Shown here in pieces: positions 22,881 to 35,210 of a DNA stretch of 64,000 nt. How positions within the stretch are numbered: position 1 is the stretch's first letter; each line of letters opens with the position of its first letter. The notes beneath the pieces were generated by a model. That model did not search any database. It saw only the letters and a program-made list of their open reading frames with translations, and was not told the DNA's origin. The position numbers and the translations under genes are program-made. Source of the stretch: Atherix ibis (lineage: Eukaryota; Arthropoda; Insecta; Diptera; Athericidae); contig CATQJD010000005.1 in the NCBI GenBank assembly GCA_958298945.1, forward strand, positions 1,034,944-1,098,943, written 5' to 3'.

Positions 22881-25800
22881 GAAGTAGTATGTTTAAGAGG
22901 AATATGAAGAAGTAAGTTTAAGAGGAATGTGAAGTAGTATGTGTAAGAGGAAACTGAAGTAGTATATTTAAGAGGAATATGAAGTTGTATGTTTAAGAGT
23001 AATATGAAGTAGTATGTTTAAGAGGAATATGAAGTAGCATATATAAGAGGAATATGAAGTAGTACGTTTAAGAGGAATATGAAGTAGTATGTTTAAGAGG
23101 AATATGAAGTAGTATGTTTAAGAGGAATATGAAGTAGTATATTTAAGAGGAATATGAAGTAGTATATTTAAGAGGAATATGAAGTAGTATGTTTAAGAGG
23201 AATATGAAGTAGTATGTTTAAGAGGAATATGAAGTAGTATGTTTAAGAGGAATATAAAGTAGTATGTTTAAGAGGAATATGAAGTAGTATATTTAAGAGG
23301 AATATGAAGTAGTATGTTTAAGAGGAACATGAAGTAGTATATTTAAAAGGAATATGAAGTAGTATGTTTAAGAGGAATATGAAGTAGTATGTTCAAGAGG
23401 AATATGAAGTAGTATGTTTAAGTGGAATATGAAGTATAATAGTATGTTTAAGAGGAATATGAAGTAGTATGTTTAAGAGAAATATGAAGTAGTATGTTTA
23501 AGAGGAATATGAAGTAGTATATTTAAGAGGAATATGAAGTATTATGTTTAAGAGGAATATGAAGTAGTATGTTCAAGAGTAATATGAAGTAGTATGTTTA
23601 AGAGGAATATGAAGTAGTATATTTAAGAGCAACATGAAGTAGTATCTTTAAGAGGAATATGAAGTAGTATGTTTAAGTTGAATATGAAGTAGTATGTTTA
23701 AGAGGAATATGAAGAAGTAAGTTTAAGAGGAATGTGAAGTAGTATGTGTAAGAGGAAACTGAAGTAGTATATTTAATAGGAATATGAAGTTGTATGTTTA
23801 AGAGTAATATGAAGTAGTATGTTTAAGAGGAATATGAAGTAGCATATATAAGAGGAATATGAAGTAGTACGTTTAAGAGGAATATGAAGTAGTATGCTTA
23901 AGAGGAATATGAAGTAGTATGTTTAAGAGGATTATGAAGTAGTATGTTTAAGAGGAATATGAAGTAGTATGTTTAAGAGGAATATGAAGTAGTAAGTTTA
24001 AGAGGAATGTGAAGTAGTATGTTTAAGAGGAATATGAAGTAGTATATTCAAGAGGAATATGAAGTAGTATGTTTAAGAGGAGTATGAAGTAGTATGTTTA
24101 AGAGGAATATGAAGTAGTATGTTTAAGAGGAATATGAAGTAGCATGTTTAAGAGGAATATGAAGTAGTATGTTTAAGAGGAATATGAAGTTGTATATTTA
24201 GGAGGAATATGAAGTAGTATGTTTAAGAGGAATATGAATTAGGATATTTAACAGGAATATGAAGTAGTATATTTAGGAGGAATATGAAGTAGTATGTTTA
24301 AGATGAAAATGAAGTAGTATATTTAAGAGGATTATGAAGTAGTATGCTTAAGAGGAATATGAAGTTGTATATTTTAGAGGAATATGAAGTAGTATATTTA
24401 AGAAGAATATGAAGTAGTATGTTTAAGAGGTATATGAAGTAGTATGTTAAAGATGAAAATGAAGTAGTATATTTTAGAGGATTATGAAGTAGTATGTTTA
24501 TATATGAAGTAGTATATTTAAGAGGAATATGAAGTAGTATATTTAAGAGGAATATGAAGTAGTATGTTTAAGAGGAATATGAAGTAGTATGTTTAAGAAG
24601 AATATGAAGTAGTATGTTTAAGAGGAATATAAAGTAGTATGTTTAAGAGGAATATAAAGAAGTATATTTAAGAGGAATATGAAGTAGTATGTTTAAGAGG
24701 AACATGAAGTAGTATATTTAAAAGGAATATGAAGTAGTATGTTTAAGAGGAATATGAAGTAGTATGTTCAAGAGGAATATGAAGTAGTATGTTTAAGTGG
24801 AATATGAAGTATAATAGTATGTTTAAGAGGAATATGAAGTAGTATGTTTAAGAGAAATATGAAGTAGTATGTTTAAGAGGAATATGAAGTAGTATATTTA
24901 AGAGGAATATGAAGTATTATGTTTTAGAGGAATATGAAGTAGTATGTTCAAGAGGAATATGAAGTAGTATGTTTAAGATGAAAATGAAGTAGTATATTTA
25001 AAAGGATTATGAAGTAGTATATTTAAGAGGAATATGAAGTAGTATATTTAAGAGGAATATGAAGTAGTATATTTAAGAGGAATATGAAGTAGTATTTTTG
25101 AGAGGAATATGAAGTAGTATATTTAAGAGGAATATGAAGTAGTATGGTTAAGAGTAATATGAAGTAGTATGTTTAAGAGGAATATGAAGTAGTATGTTTA
25201 AGATGAATATGAAGTAGTATGTTTAAGAGGAATATGAAGAAGTAAGTTTAAGAGGAATCTGAAGTAGTATGTGTAAGAGGAAACTGAAGTAGTATATTTA
25301 AGAGGAATATGAAGTTGTATGTTTAAGAGTAATATGAAGTAGTATGTTTAAGAGGAATATGAAGTAGTATATTTAAGAGGAATATAAAGTAGTATGTTTA
25401 AGAGGAATATGAAGTAGTATGTTTAAGAGGAATATGAAGTAGTATGTATAAGAGGATTATGAAGTAGTATGTTTAAGAGGAATATGAAGTAGTATGTTTA
25501 AGAGGAATATGAAGTAGTAAGTTTAAGAGGAATGTGAAGTAGTATGTTTAAGAGGAATATGAAGTAGTATATTCAAGAGGAATATGAAGTAGTATGTTTA
25601 AGAGGAATATGAAGTAGTATGTTTAAGAGGAATATGAAGTAGTATGTTTAAGAGGAATATGAAGTAGCATGTTTAAGAGGAATATGAAGTAGTATGTTTA
25701 AGAGGAATATGAAGTAGTATATTTAAGAGGAATATGAAGTAGTATGTTTAAGAGGAATATGAATTAGGATATTTAAGAGGAATATGAAGTAGTATATTTA

Positions 25801-26020
25801 GGAGCAATATGAAGTAGTATGTTTAAGATGAAAATGAAGTAGTATATTTAAGAGGATTATGAAGTAGTATGTTTAAGAGTAATATGAAGTAATATATTTT
25901 AGAGGAATATGAAGTAGTATGTTTAAGAGGAATATGAATTAGGATATTTAAGAGGAATGTGAAGTAGTATATTTAGGAGGAATATGAAGTAGTATGTTTA
26001 AGATGAAAATGAAGTAGTAT
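22881..26020 (+). repeat. Mosaic of shorter HOR fragments
   Basis: It reuses markers of the preceding block. AGCAACATGAAGTAGTATC at 22,823 returns at 23,628 (805 bp, reflecting one 30 bp monomer), and TGTTTATATATGAAG at 21,916 returns at 24,495 (2,579 bp). GGAAACTGAAG occurs near 22,951, 23,754 and 25,279. The 30 bp TATAATAGTATG monomer appears near 23,431 and 24,811. The order is shuffled relative to 15.6-22.9 kb. Only satellite is present. Confidence 0.8.
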
Positions 26021-28560
26021 ATTTTAGAGGATTATGAAGTAGTATGTTTATATATGAAGTAGTATATTTAAGAGGAATATGAAGTAGTATATTTAAGAGG
26101 AATATGAAGTAGTATATTTAAGAGGAATATGAAGTAGTATGTTTAAGAGGAATATGAAGTAGTATATTTGAGAGCAATATGAAGTAGTATATTTAAGAGG
26201 AATATGAAGTAGTATGTTTAAGAGGAATATGAAGTAGTATGTTTAAGAGGAATATAAAGTAGTACGTTTAAGAGGAATATGAAGTAGTATATTTAAGAGG
26301 AATATGAAGTAGTATGTTTAAGAGGAATATGAAGTAGTATGTTTAAGAGGAATATGAAGTAGTATGTTTAAGAGGAATATGAAGTAGTATGTTTAAGAGG
26401 AATATGAAGTAGTATATTTAAGAGGAATATGAAGTAGTATATTTAAGAGGAATATGAAGTTGTATATTTAAGAGGAATATGAAGTAGTATTTGTGAGAGG
26501 AATATGAAGTAGTATATTTAAGAGGAATATGAAGTAGTATGTTTAAGAGAAATATGAAGTAGTATGTTTAAGAGGAATATGAAGTAGTATGTTTAAGAGG
26601 AATATGAAGTAGTATGTTTAGGAGAATATGAAGTAGTATGTTTAAGAGGAATATAAAGTAGTATATTGAAGAGGAATAAGAAGTAGTATATTTAAGAGGA
26701 ATATGAAGTAGTGTATTTACGAGTAATATGAAGTAGTATATTTAAGAAAAATATGAAGTAGTATGTTTAAGTGGAATATGAAGTATAATAGTATGTTTAA
26801 GAGGAATATGAAGTAGTATGTTTAAGAGGAATATGAAGTAGTATGTTTAAGAGGAATATAAAGTAGTATGTTTAGGAGGAATATGAAGTAGTATGTTTAA
26901 GAGGAATATGAAGTAGTATGTTCAAGAGGAATATGAAGTAGTATGTTTAAGATGAAAATGAAGTAGTATATTTAAGAGGATTATGAAGTAGTATATTTAA
27001 GAGGAATATGAAGTAGTATATTTAAGAGGAATATGAAGTTGTATATTTAAGAGGAATATGAAGTAGTATTTGTGAGAGGAATATGAAGTAGTATATTTAA
27101 GAGGAATATGAAGTAGTATGTTTAAGAGAAATATGAAGTAGTATGTTTAAGAGGAATATGAAGTAGTATATTTAAGAGGAATATGAAGTAGTATGTTTAA
27201 GAGGAATATGAAGTAGTATATTTAAGAGGAATATGAAGTAGTATGTTTAAGAGAAATATGAAGTAGTATGTTTAGGAGGAATATGAAGTAGTATGTTTAA
27301 GATGAAAATGAAGTAGTATATTTAAGAGGATTATGAAGTAGTATGTTTAAGAGTAATATGAAGTAATATATTTTAGAGGAATATGAAGTAGTATATTTAA
27401 GAGGAATATGAAGTAGTATGTTTAAGAGGTATATGAAGTAGTATGTTAAAGATGAAAATGAAGTAGTATATTTTAGAGGATTATGAAGTAGTATGTTTAT
27501 ATATGACGTAGTATATTTAAGATGAATATGAAGTAGTATATTTAAGAGGAATATGAAGTAGTATATTTAAGAGGAATATGAAGTAGTATGTTTAAGAGGA
27601 ATATGAAGTAGTATATTTGAGAGCAATATGAAGTAGTATATTTAAGAGGAATATGAAGTAGTATGTTTAAGAGGAATATGAAGTAGTATGTTTAAGAGGA
27701 ATATAAAGTAGTACGTTTAAGAGGAATATGAAGTAGTATATTTAAGAGGAATATGAAGTAGTATGTTTAAGAGGAATATGAAGTAGTATGTTGAAGAGGA
27801 ATATGAAGTAGTATGTTTAAGAGGAATATGAAGTAGTATGTTTAAGAGGAATATGAAGTAGTATATTTAAGAGGAATATGAAGTAGTATGTTTAAGAGGA
27901 ATATGAAGTAGTATGTTTAAGAGGAATATGAAGTAGTATGTTTAAGAGGAATATGAAGTAGTATGTTTAAGAGAATATGAAGTAGTATGTTTAAGAGGAA
28001 TATAAAGTAGTATATTTAAGAGGAATAAGAAGTAGTATATTTAAGAGGAATATGAAGTAGTGTATTTACGAGTAATATGAAGTAGTATATTTAAGAAAAA
28101 TATGAAGTAGTATGTTTGAGTGGAATATGAAGTATAATAGTATGTTTAAGAGGAATATGAAGTAGTATGTTTAAGAGGAATATGAAGTAGTATGTTTAAG
28201 AGGAATATAAAGTAGTATGTTTAGGAGGAATATGAAGTAGTATGTTTAAGAGGAATATGAAGTAGTATGTTCAAGAGGAATATGAAGTAGTATGTTTAAG
28301 ATGAAAATGAAGTAGTATATTTAAGAGGATTATGAAGTAGTATATTTAAGAGGAATATGAAGTAGTATATTTAAGACGAATATGAAGTTGTATATTTAAG
28401 AGGAATATGAAGTAGTATTTGTGAGAGGAATATGAAGTAGTATATTTAAGAGGAATATGAAGTAGTATGTTTAAGAGAAATATGAAGTAGTATGTTTAAG
28501 AGGAATATGAAGTAGTATATTTAAGAGGAATATGAAGTAGTATGTTTAAGAGGAATATGA
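26021..28560 (+). repeat. 1,449 bp higher-order repeat, two tandem copies
   Basis: The TGTTTATATATG deletion monomer at 26,045 recurs at 27,494 (1,449 bp = 58 units minus 1). The odd base comes from a 24 bp monomer near 26,628 (TTTAGGAGAATATG). Farther right the spacing is 1,349: GTGTATTTACGAGTAATATG lies at 26,711 and 28,060, and TTGTGAGAGG at 27,070 and 28,419, showing four fewer monomers in copy 2. TTGTGAGAGG also occurs at 26,491. Confidence 0.83.
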
Positions 28561-29320
28561 AGTAGTATATTTAAGAGGAATATGAAGTAGTGTGTTTAAG
28601 AGAAATATGAAGTAGTATGTTTAAAAGGAATATGAACTAGTATGTTTAAGAGGAACATGTAGTAGTATGTTTAAGAGGAATATGAATTAGTATGTTTAAG
28701 AGGAATATGAAGTAATATGTTTAAGAGGAATATGAAGTAATATGTTTAAGAGGAATATGTAGTAGTAAGTTTAAGAGGAATGTAAAGTAGTAAATTTAAG
28801 AGGAATATGAAGTAGTATATTCAAGAGGAATATGAAGTAGTATATTTAAGAGAAATATGAAGTATTATGTTTAAGAGGAATATGAAGTAGTATGTTTAAG
28901 AGGAATATGAAGTAGTATGTTTAAGAGTAATATGAAGTAGTATGTTTAAGAGGAATTTGAAGTAGTATGTTTAAGAGAAATATGAAGTAGTATGTTTAAG
29001 AGGAATATGAAGTAGTATGTTTAAGAGGAATATGAAGTAGTATGTTTAAGAGGAATATAAAGTAGTATATTTAAGAGGAATATGAAGTAGTATATTTAAG
29101 AGGAATATAAAGTAGTATATTTAAGAGGAATATGAAGTTGTATGTTTAAGAGAAATATGAAGTAGTATGTTTAAAAGGAATATGAACTAGTATGTTTAAG
29201 AGGAACATGTAGTAGTTTGTTTAAGAGGAATATGAATTAGTATGTTTAAGAGGAATATGAAGTAATATGTTTAAGAGGAATATGAATTAGTATGTTTAAG
29301 AGGAATATGAAGTAGTATGT
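28561..29320 (+). repeat. 550 bp (22-mer) repeat
   Basis: The run TTAAAAGGAATATGAACTAG then AGGAACATGTAGTAG begins at 28,621 and again at 29,171, an offset of 550 bp. The two copies are nearly the same, differing for example in AGTAGTATG versus AGTAGTTTG. Between them lie TAAGTTTAAGAGGAATGTAAAG and TAAATTTAAG variants, which become common further right. Confidence 0.82.
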
Positions 29321-31150
29321 TTAAGAGGAATATGAAGTAGTATATTTAAGAGGAATATAATGTAGTATGTTTACGAGGAATATGAAGTAGTATGTTTAAG
29401 CGGAATATGAAGTAGTATGTTTAAGAGGAATATGAAGTAGTATGTTTAAAAATAATATGAAGTAGTATGTTTAAGAGGAATATAAAGTAGTATATTTAAG
29501 AGGAATAAGAAGTAGTATATTTAAGAGGTATATGAAGTAGTGTATTTAAGAGGAATATGAAGTAGTATATTTAAGAAGAATATGAAGTAATATGTTTAAG
29601 AGGAATATGAAGTATAATAGTATGTTTAAGAGGAATATGAAGTAGTATGTTTAAGAGGTATATGAAGTAGTATGTTTAAGAGGAATATGAAGTAGTATAT
29701 TTAAGAGGAAAATGAAGTAGTATGTTTAAGAGGAATATGAAATAGTATGTTTAAGAGGAATAAGAAGTAGTATGTTTAAGATGAAAATGAAGTAGTATAT
29801 TTAAGAGGATTATGAAGTAGTATGTTTAAGACGAATATGAAGTAGTATGTTTAAGAGGAATATGAAGTAGTAAGTTTAAGAGGAATGTGAAGTAGTATGT
29901 TTAAAAGGAATATGAAGTAGTATATTTAAGAGGAATATGAAGTAGTATGTTTAAGAGGAATATGAAGTAGTATGTTTAAGAGGAATATGAAGTAGTATTT
30001 TAAAGAGGAATATGAAGTAGTATGTTTAAGAGGAATATGAAGTAGTATGTTTAAGAGGAATATGAAGTAGTATGTTTAAGAGGAATATGAAGAAGTATAT
30101 TTAAGAGGAATATGAAGTAGTATATTTAAGAGGAATATGAAGTTGTATGTTTAAGAGGAATATGAAGTAGTATATTTAAGAGGAATATGAAGTAGTATGT
30201 TTAAGAGGAATATGAAGTAGTATGTTTAAGAGGAATATGAAGTAGTATGTTTAAGAGGAATATGAAGTAGTATGTTTAAGAGGAATATAAGGTAGTATGT
30301 TTAAGAGGAATATGAAGTAGTATGTTTAAGAGGAATATGAAGTACTATGTTTAAGAGGAATATGAAGTAGTATGCTTAAGAGGAATATGAAGTAGTATAT
30401 TTAAGAGGAATATGAAGTAGTACGTTTAGGAGGAATATGAAGTACTATGTTTAAGAGGAATATGAAGCAGTATGTTTAAGAGGAATATGAAGTAGTATGT
30501 TAAAGAGTAATATGAAGTAGTATGTTTAAGAAGAATATGAAGTAGTATGTTAAAGAGAAATTTGAAGTAGTATGTTTAAGAGGAATATGAAGTAGTATGT
30601 TTAAGAGAAATATGAAGTAGTATGTTTTTGAGGAATATGAAGTAGTATGTTTAAGAGGAATATGAAGTAGTATGTTTAAGAGGAATATGAAGTAGTTTGT
30701 TTAAGAGGAATATGAAGTAGTATATTTAAGAGGAATATGAAGTAGTATGTTAAAGAGGAATATTAAGTAGTATATTTAAGAGGAATATGAAGTAGTATGT
30801 TTAAGAAGAATATGAAGTAGTATGTTTAAGAGGAATATGAAGTAGTATGTTTAAGAGGAATATGAAGTAGTAAGTTTAAGAGGAATATGAAGTAGTATAT
30901 TTTAGAGGAATATGAAGTAGTATGTTTAAGAGGAATATGAAGTAGAATGTTTAAACGGAATATGAAGTAGTATGTTTAAGAGGAATATGAAGTAGTATGT
31001 TTAAGAGGAATATGAAGTAGTATATTTAAGAGGAATATGAAGTAGTAAGTTTAAGTGTAATGTAAAGTAGTAAATTTAAGAGGAATATGAAGTAGTATAT
31101 TCAAGGGGAATATGAAGAAGTATGTTTAAGAGAAATATGAAGTAGTATGT
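29321..31150 (+). repeat. Near-consensus satellite; last 30 bp monomer
   Basis: It holds the rightmost TATAATAGTATG 30 bp monomer (about 29,612) and one GATGAAAATG...GGATTATG dimer (about 29,777-29,810). The remainder is low-divergence 25 bp units. TACTATGTTT, TACGTTTAGGAGG and TATGTTAAAGAG variants near 30,331-30,560 foreshadow the blocks at 37.5, 42.4, 47.6 and 52.2 kb. I see no other element. Confidence 0.82.
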
Positions 31151-34100
31151 TTAAGAGGAATATGAAGTAGTATGTTTAAGAGGAATATGAAGTAGTATGT
31201 TTAAGAGTAATATGAAGTAGTATGTTTAAGAGGAATATGAAGTAGTATATTTAAGAGGAATATGAAGTAGTATATTTAAGAGGAATATGAAGTAGTATAT
31301 TTAAGAGGAATATGAAGTAGTATGTTTAAGAGGAATATGAAGTAGTATGTTTAAGAGGAATATGAAGTAGTATGTTTAAGAGGAATATGTAGTAGTATGT
31401 TTAAGAGGAATATGAATTAGTATGTTTAAGAGGAATATGAAGTAGTATGTTTAAGAGAAATATGAAGTAGTATGTTTAAGAGGAATATGAAGTAGTATGT
31501 TTAAGATAAAAATGAACTAGTATATTTAAGAGGATTATGAAATAGTATGTTTAAGAGGAATATGAAGTAGTATAGTTAGGAGGAATATGAAGTAGTATGT
31601 TTAAGAGGAATATGAAGTAGTATGTTTAAGAGGAATATGAAGTAGCACGTTTAAGAGGAATATGAAGTAGTATGTTTAAGGGGAATATGAAGTAGTATAT
31701 TTAGGAGGAATATGAAGTAGTATGTTTAAGAGGAATATGAAGTAGCATGTTTAAGAAGAATATGAAGTAGTATGTTTAAGGGGAATATGAAGTAGTATAT
31801 TTAGGAGGAATTAGAAGTAGTATGTTTAAGAGGAATATGAATTAGGATATTTTAGAGGAATATGAAGTAGTATATTTAGGAGGAATATGAAGTAGTATGT
31901 TTAAGAGGAATATGAAGTAGTATGTTTAAGAGGAATATGAAGTAGTATGTTTAAGAGGAATCTGAAGTAGTATGTTTAAGAGGAATATGAAGAAGTATAT
32001 TTAAGGGGAATATGAAGTTGTATGTTTAAGAGGAATATGAAGTAGTATGTTTAAGAGGAATATGAAGTAGTATGTTTAAGAGGAATATGAAGTAGTATGT
32101 TTAAGAGGAATATGAAGTAGTATGTTTACGAGGAATATGAAGTAGTATGTTTAAGAGGAATATGAAGCAGTATGTTTAAGACGAAAATGAAGTACTATAT
32201 TTAAGAGGATTATGAAGTAGTATGTTTAAGAGGAATATGAAGTAGTATATTTAAGAGGAATATGAAGTTGTATATATAAGAGAAATATGAAGTAGTATGT
32301 TTAAGACGAATATGAAGTAGTATGTTTAAGAGGAATATGAAGTAGTATATTTAGAGGAATATGAAGTAGTATGTTTAAGAGGAATATGAAGTAGAGTGTT
32401 TAAACGGAATATGAAGTAGTATGTTTAAGAGGAATATGAAGTAGTATGTTTAAGAGGAATTTGAAGTAGTATGCTTAAGAGGAATATGAAGTAGTAAGTT
32501 TAAGAGGAATGTAAAGTAGTAAATTTAAGAGGAATATGAAGTAGTATATTCAAGAGGAATATGAAGAAGTATGTTTAAGAGAAATATGAAGTAGTATGTT
32601 TAAGAGGAATATGAAGTAGTATGTTTAAGAGGAATATGAAGTAGTATGTTTAAGAGTAATATGAAGTAGTATGTTTAAGAGGAATTTGAAGTAGTATGTT
32701 TAAGAGAAATATGAAGTAGTATGTTTAAGAGGAATATGAATTAGTATGTTTAAGAGAAATATGAAGTAGTATGTTTAAGAGGAATTTGAAGTAGTTTGTT
32801 TAAGAGGAATATGAAGTAGTATGTTTAAGAGGAATATGAAGTAGTATGTTTAAGATGAATATGAAGTAGTTTGTTTAAGAGGAATATGAAGTAGTATGTT
32901 TAAGAGGAATATGAAGTTATATTTAAGAGGAATATGAAGTAGTATATTTAAGAGGAATATGAAGTAGTATATTTAAGAGGAATATGAAGTAGTATGTTTA
33001 AGAGGAATATGAAGTAGTATGTTTAAGAGGAATATGAAGTAGTATGTTTAAGAGGAATATGTAGTAGTATGTTTAAGAGTAATATGAATTAGTATGCTTA
33101 AGAGGAATATGAAGTAATATGTTTAAGAGAAATATGAAGTAGTATGTTTAAGAGGAATATGAAGAAGTATGATTAAGAGGAATATGAAGTAGTATATTTT
33201 AGAGGAATATGAAGTAGTATGTTTAAGAGGAATATGAAGTAGAATGTTTAAACGGAATATGAAGTAGTATGTTTAAGAGGAATATGAATTAGGATATTTA
33301 AGAGGAATATGAAGTAGTATATTTAGGAGGAATATGAAGTAGTATGTTTAAGAGGAATATGAAGTAGTATGTTTAAGAGGAATATGAAGTAGTATGTTTA
33401 AGAGGAATCTGAAGTAGTATGTTTAAGAGGAATATGAAGAAGTATATTTAAGGGGAATATGAAGTTGTATGTTTAAGAGGAATATGAAGTAGTATGTTTA
33501 AGAGGAATATGAAATAGTATGTTTAAGAGGAATATGAAGTAGTATGTTTAAGAGAAATATGAAGTAGTATGTTTACGAGGAATATGAAGTAGTATGTTTA
33601 AGAGGAATATGAAGCAGTATGTTTAAGACGAAAATGAAGTACTATATTTAAGAGGATTATGAAGTAGTATGTTTAAGAGAAATATGAAGTAGTATATTTA
33701 AGAGGAATATGAAGTTGTATATTTAAGAGAAATATGAAGTAGTATGTTTAAGAGGAATATGAAATAGTATGTTTAAGAGGAATATGAAGTAGTATATTTT
33801 AGAGGAATATGAAGTAGTATGTTTAAGAGGAATATGAAGTAGAATGTTTAAACGGAATATGAAGTAGTATGTTTAAGAGGAATATGAAGTAGTATGTTTA
33901 AGAGGAATGTGAAGTAGTATGTTTAAGAGGAATATGAAGTAGTAAGTTTAAGAGGAATGTAAAGTAGTAAATTTAAGAGGAATATGAAGTAGTATATTCA
34001 AGAGGAATATGAAGAAGTATGTTTAAGAGAAATATGAAGTAGTATGTTTAAGAGGAATATGAAGTAGTATGTTTAAGAGGAATATGAAGTAGTATGTTTA

Positions 34101-35210
34101 AGAGTAATATGAAGTAGTATGTTTAAGAGGAATTTGAAGTAGTATGTTTAAGAGGAATATGAAGTAGTATGTTTAAGAGGAATATGAATTAGTATGTTTA
34201 AGAGGAAAATGAAGTAGTATGTTTAAGAGGAATATGAAGTAGTTTGTTTAAGAGGAATATGAAGTAGTATGTTTAAGAGGAATATGAAGTAGTATGTTTA
34301 AGACGAATATGAAGTAGTTTGTTTAAGAGGAATATGAAGTAGTATGTTTAAGAGGAATATGAAGTTATATTTAAGAGGAATATGAAGTAGTATATTTAAG
34401 AGGAATATGAAGTAGTATATTTAAGAGGAATATGAAGTAGTATGTTTAAGAGGAATATGAAGTAGTATGTTTAAGAGGAATATGAAGTAGTATGTTTAAG
34501 AGGAATATGAAGTAGTATGTTTAAGAGTAATATGAAGTAGTATGTTTAAGAGGAATTTGAAGTAGTATGTTTAAGAGGAATATGAAGTAGTATGTTTAAG
34601 AGGAATATGAATTAGTATGTTTAAGAGGAATATGAAGTAGTATGTTTAAGAGGAATATGAAGTAGTAAGTTTAAGAGGAATGTAAAGTAGTAAATTTAAG
34701 AGGAATATGAAGTAGTATATTCAAGAGGAATATGAAGAAGTATGTTTAAGAGAAATATGAAGTAGTATGTTTAAGAGCAATATGAAGTAGTATATTTAAG
34801 AGGAAAATGAAGTAGTATATTTAAGAGGAATATGAAGTAGTATATTTAAGAGGAATGTGAGGTAGTATGTTTAAGAGGAATATGAAGTAGTATGTTTAAG
34901 AGGAATATGAAGTAGTATATTTAAGAGGAATATGAAGTAGTATATTTAAGAGGAATATGAAGTAGTATATTTAAGAGGAATATGAAGTAGTATGTTTAAG
35001 AGGAATATGAATTAGTATGTTTAAGAGGAATATGAAGTAGTATGTTTAAGAGGAATATTAAGTAGTATGTTTAAGAGGAATATGAAGTAGTATGTTTAAG
35101 AGGAATATGAAGTAGTAAGTTTAAGAGGAATGTGAAGTAGTATATTTAAGAGGAATATGAAGTAGTATGTTTAAGAGGAATATGAAGTAGTATGTTTAAT
35201 AGGAATATGA
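31150..35210 (+). repeat. ~12.04 kb segmental duplication, left arm
   Basis: This arm matches 43,189-47,260 with an offset of 12,039 that becomes 12,045 after a 6 bp insertion in the right arm near 44,038. Anchors are GGAATATGTAGTAG at 31,382, TAAGATAAAAATGAAC at 31,502, GAAGTTATATTT at 32,913 and 34,361, and TTTAATAGG at 35,195. Internally it holds a tandem 1,447/1,448 bp repeat (about 31,680-33,130 and 33,130-34,570), visible from ATTAGGATATTT at 31,841 and 33,288. A monomer short by 1 bp (TATATTTAGAGG, near 32,349) explains the one-base shift. Confidence 0.88.

Noticed and set aside
17187..31860. Telomere-like words (TTTAGG, TTAGGA, AAGGGG)
   Set aside because: They are isolated single-base variants of TTTAAGAGG, never in tandem as telomere repeats.
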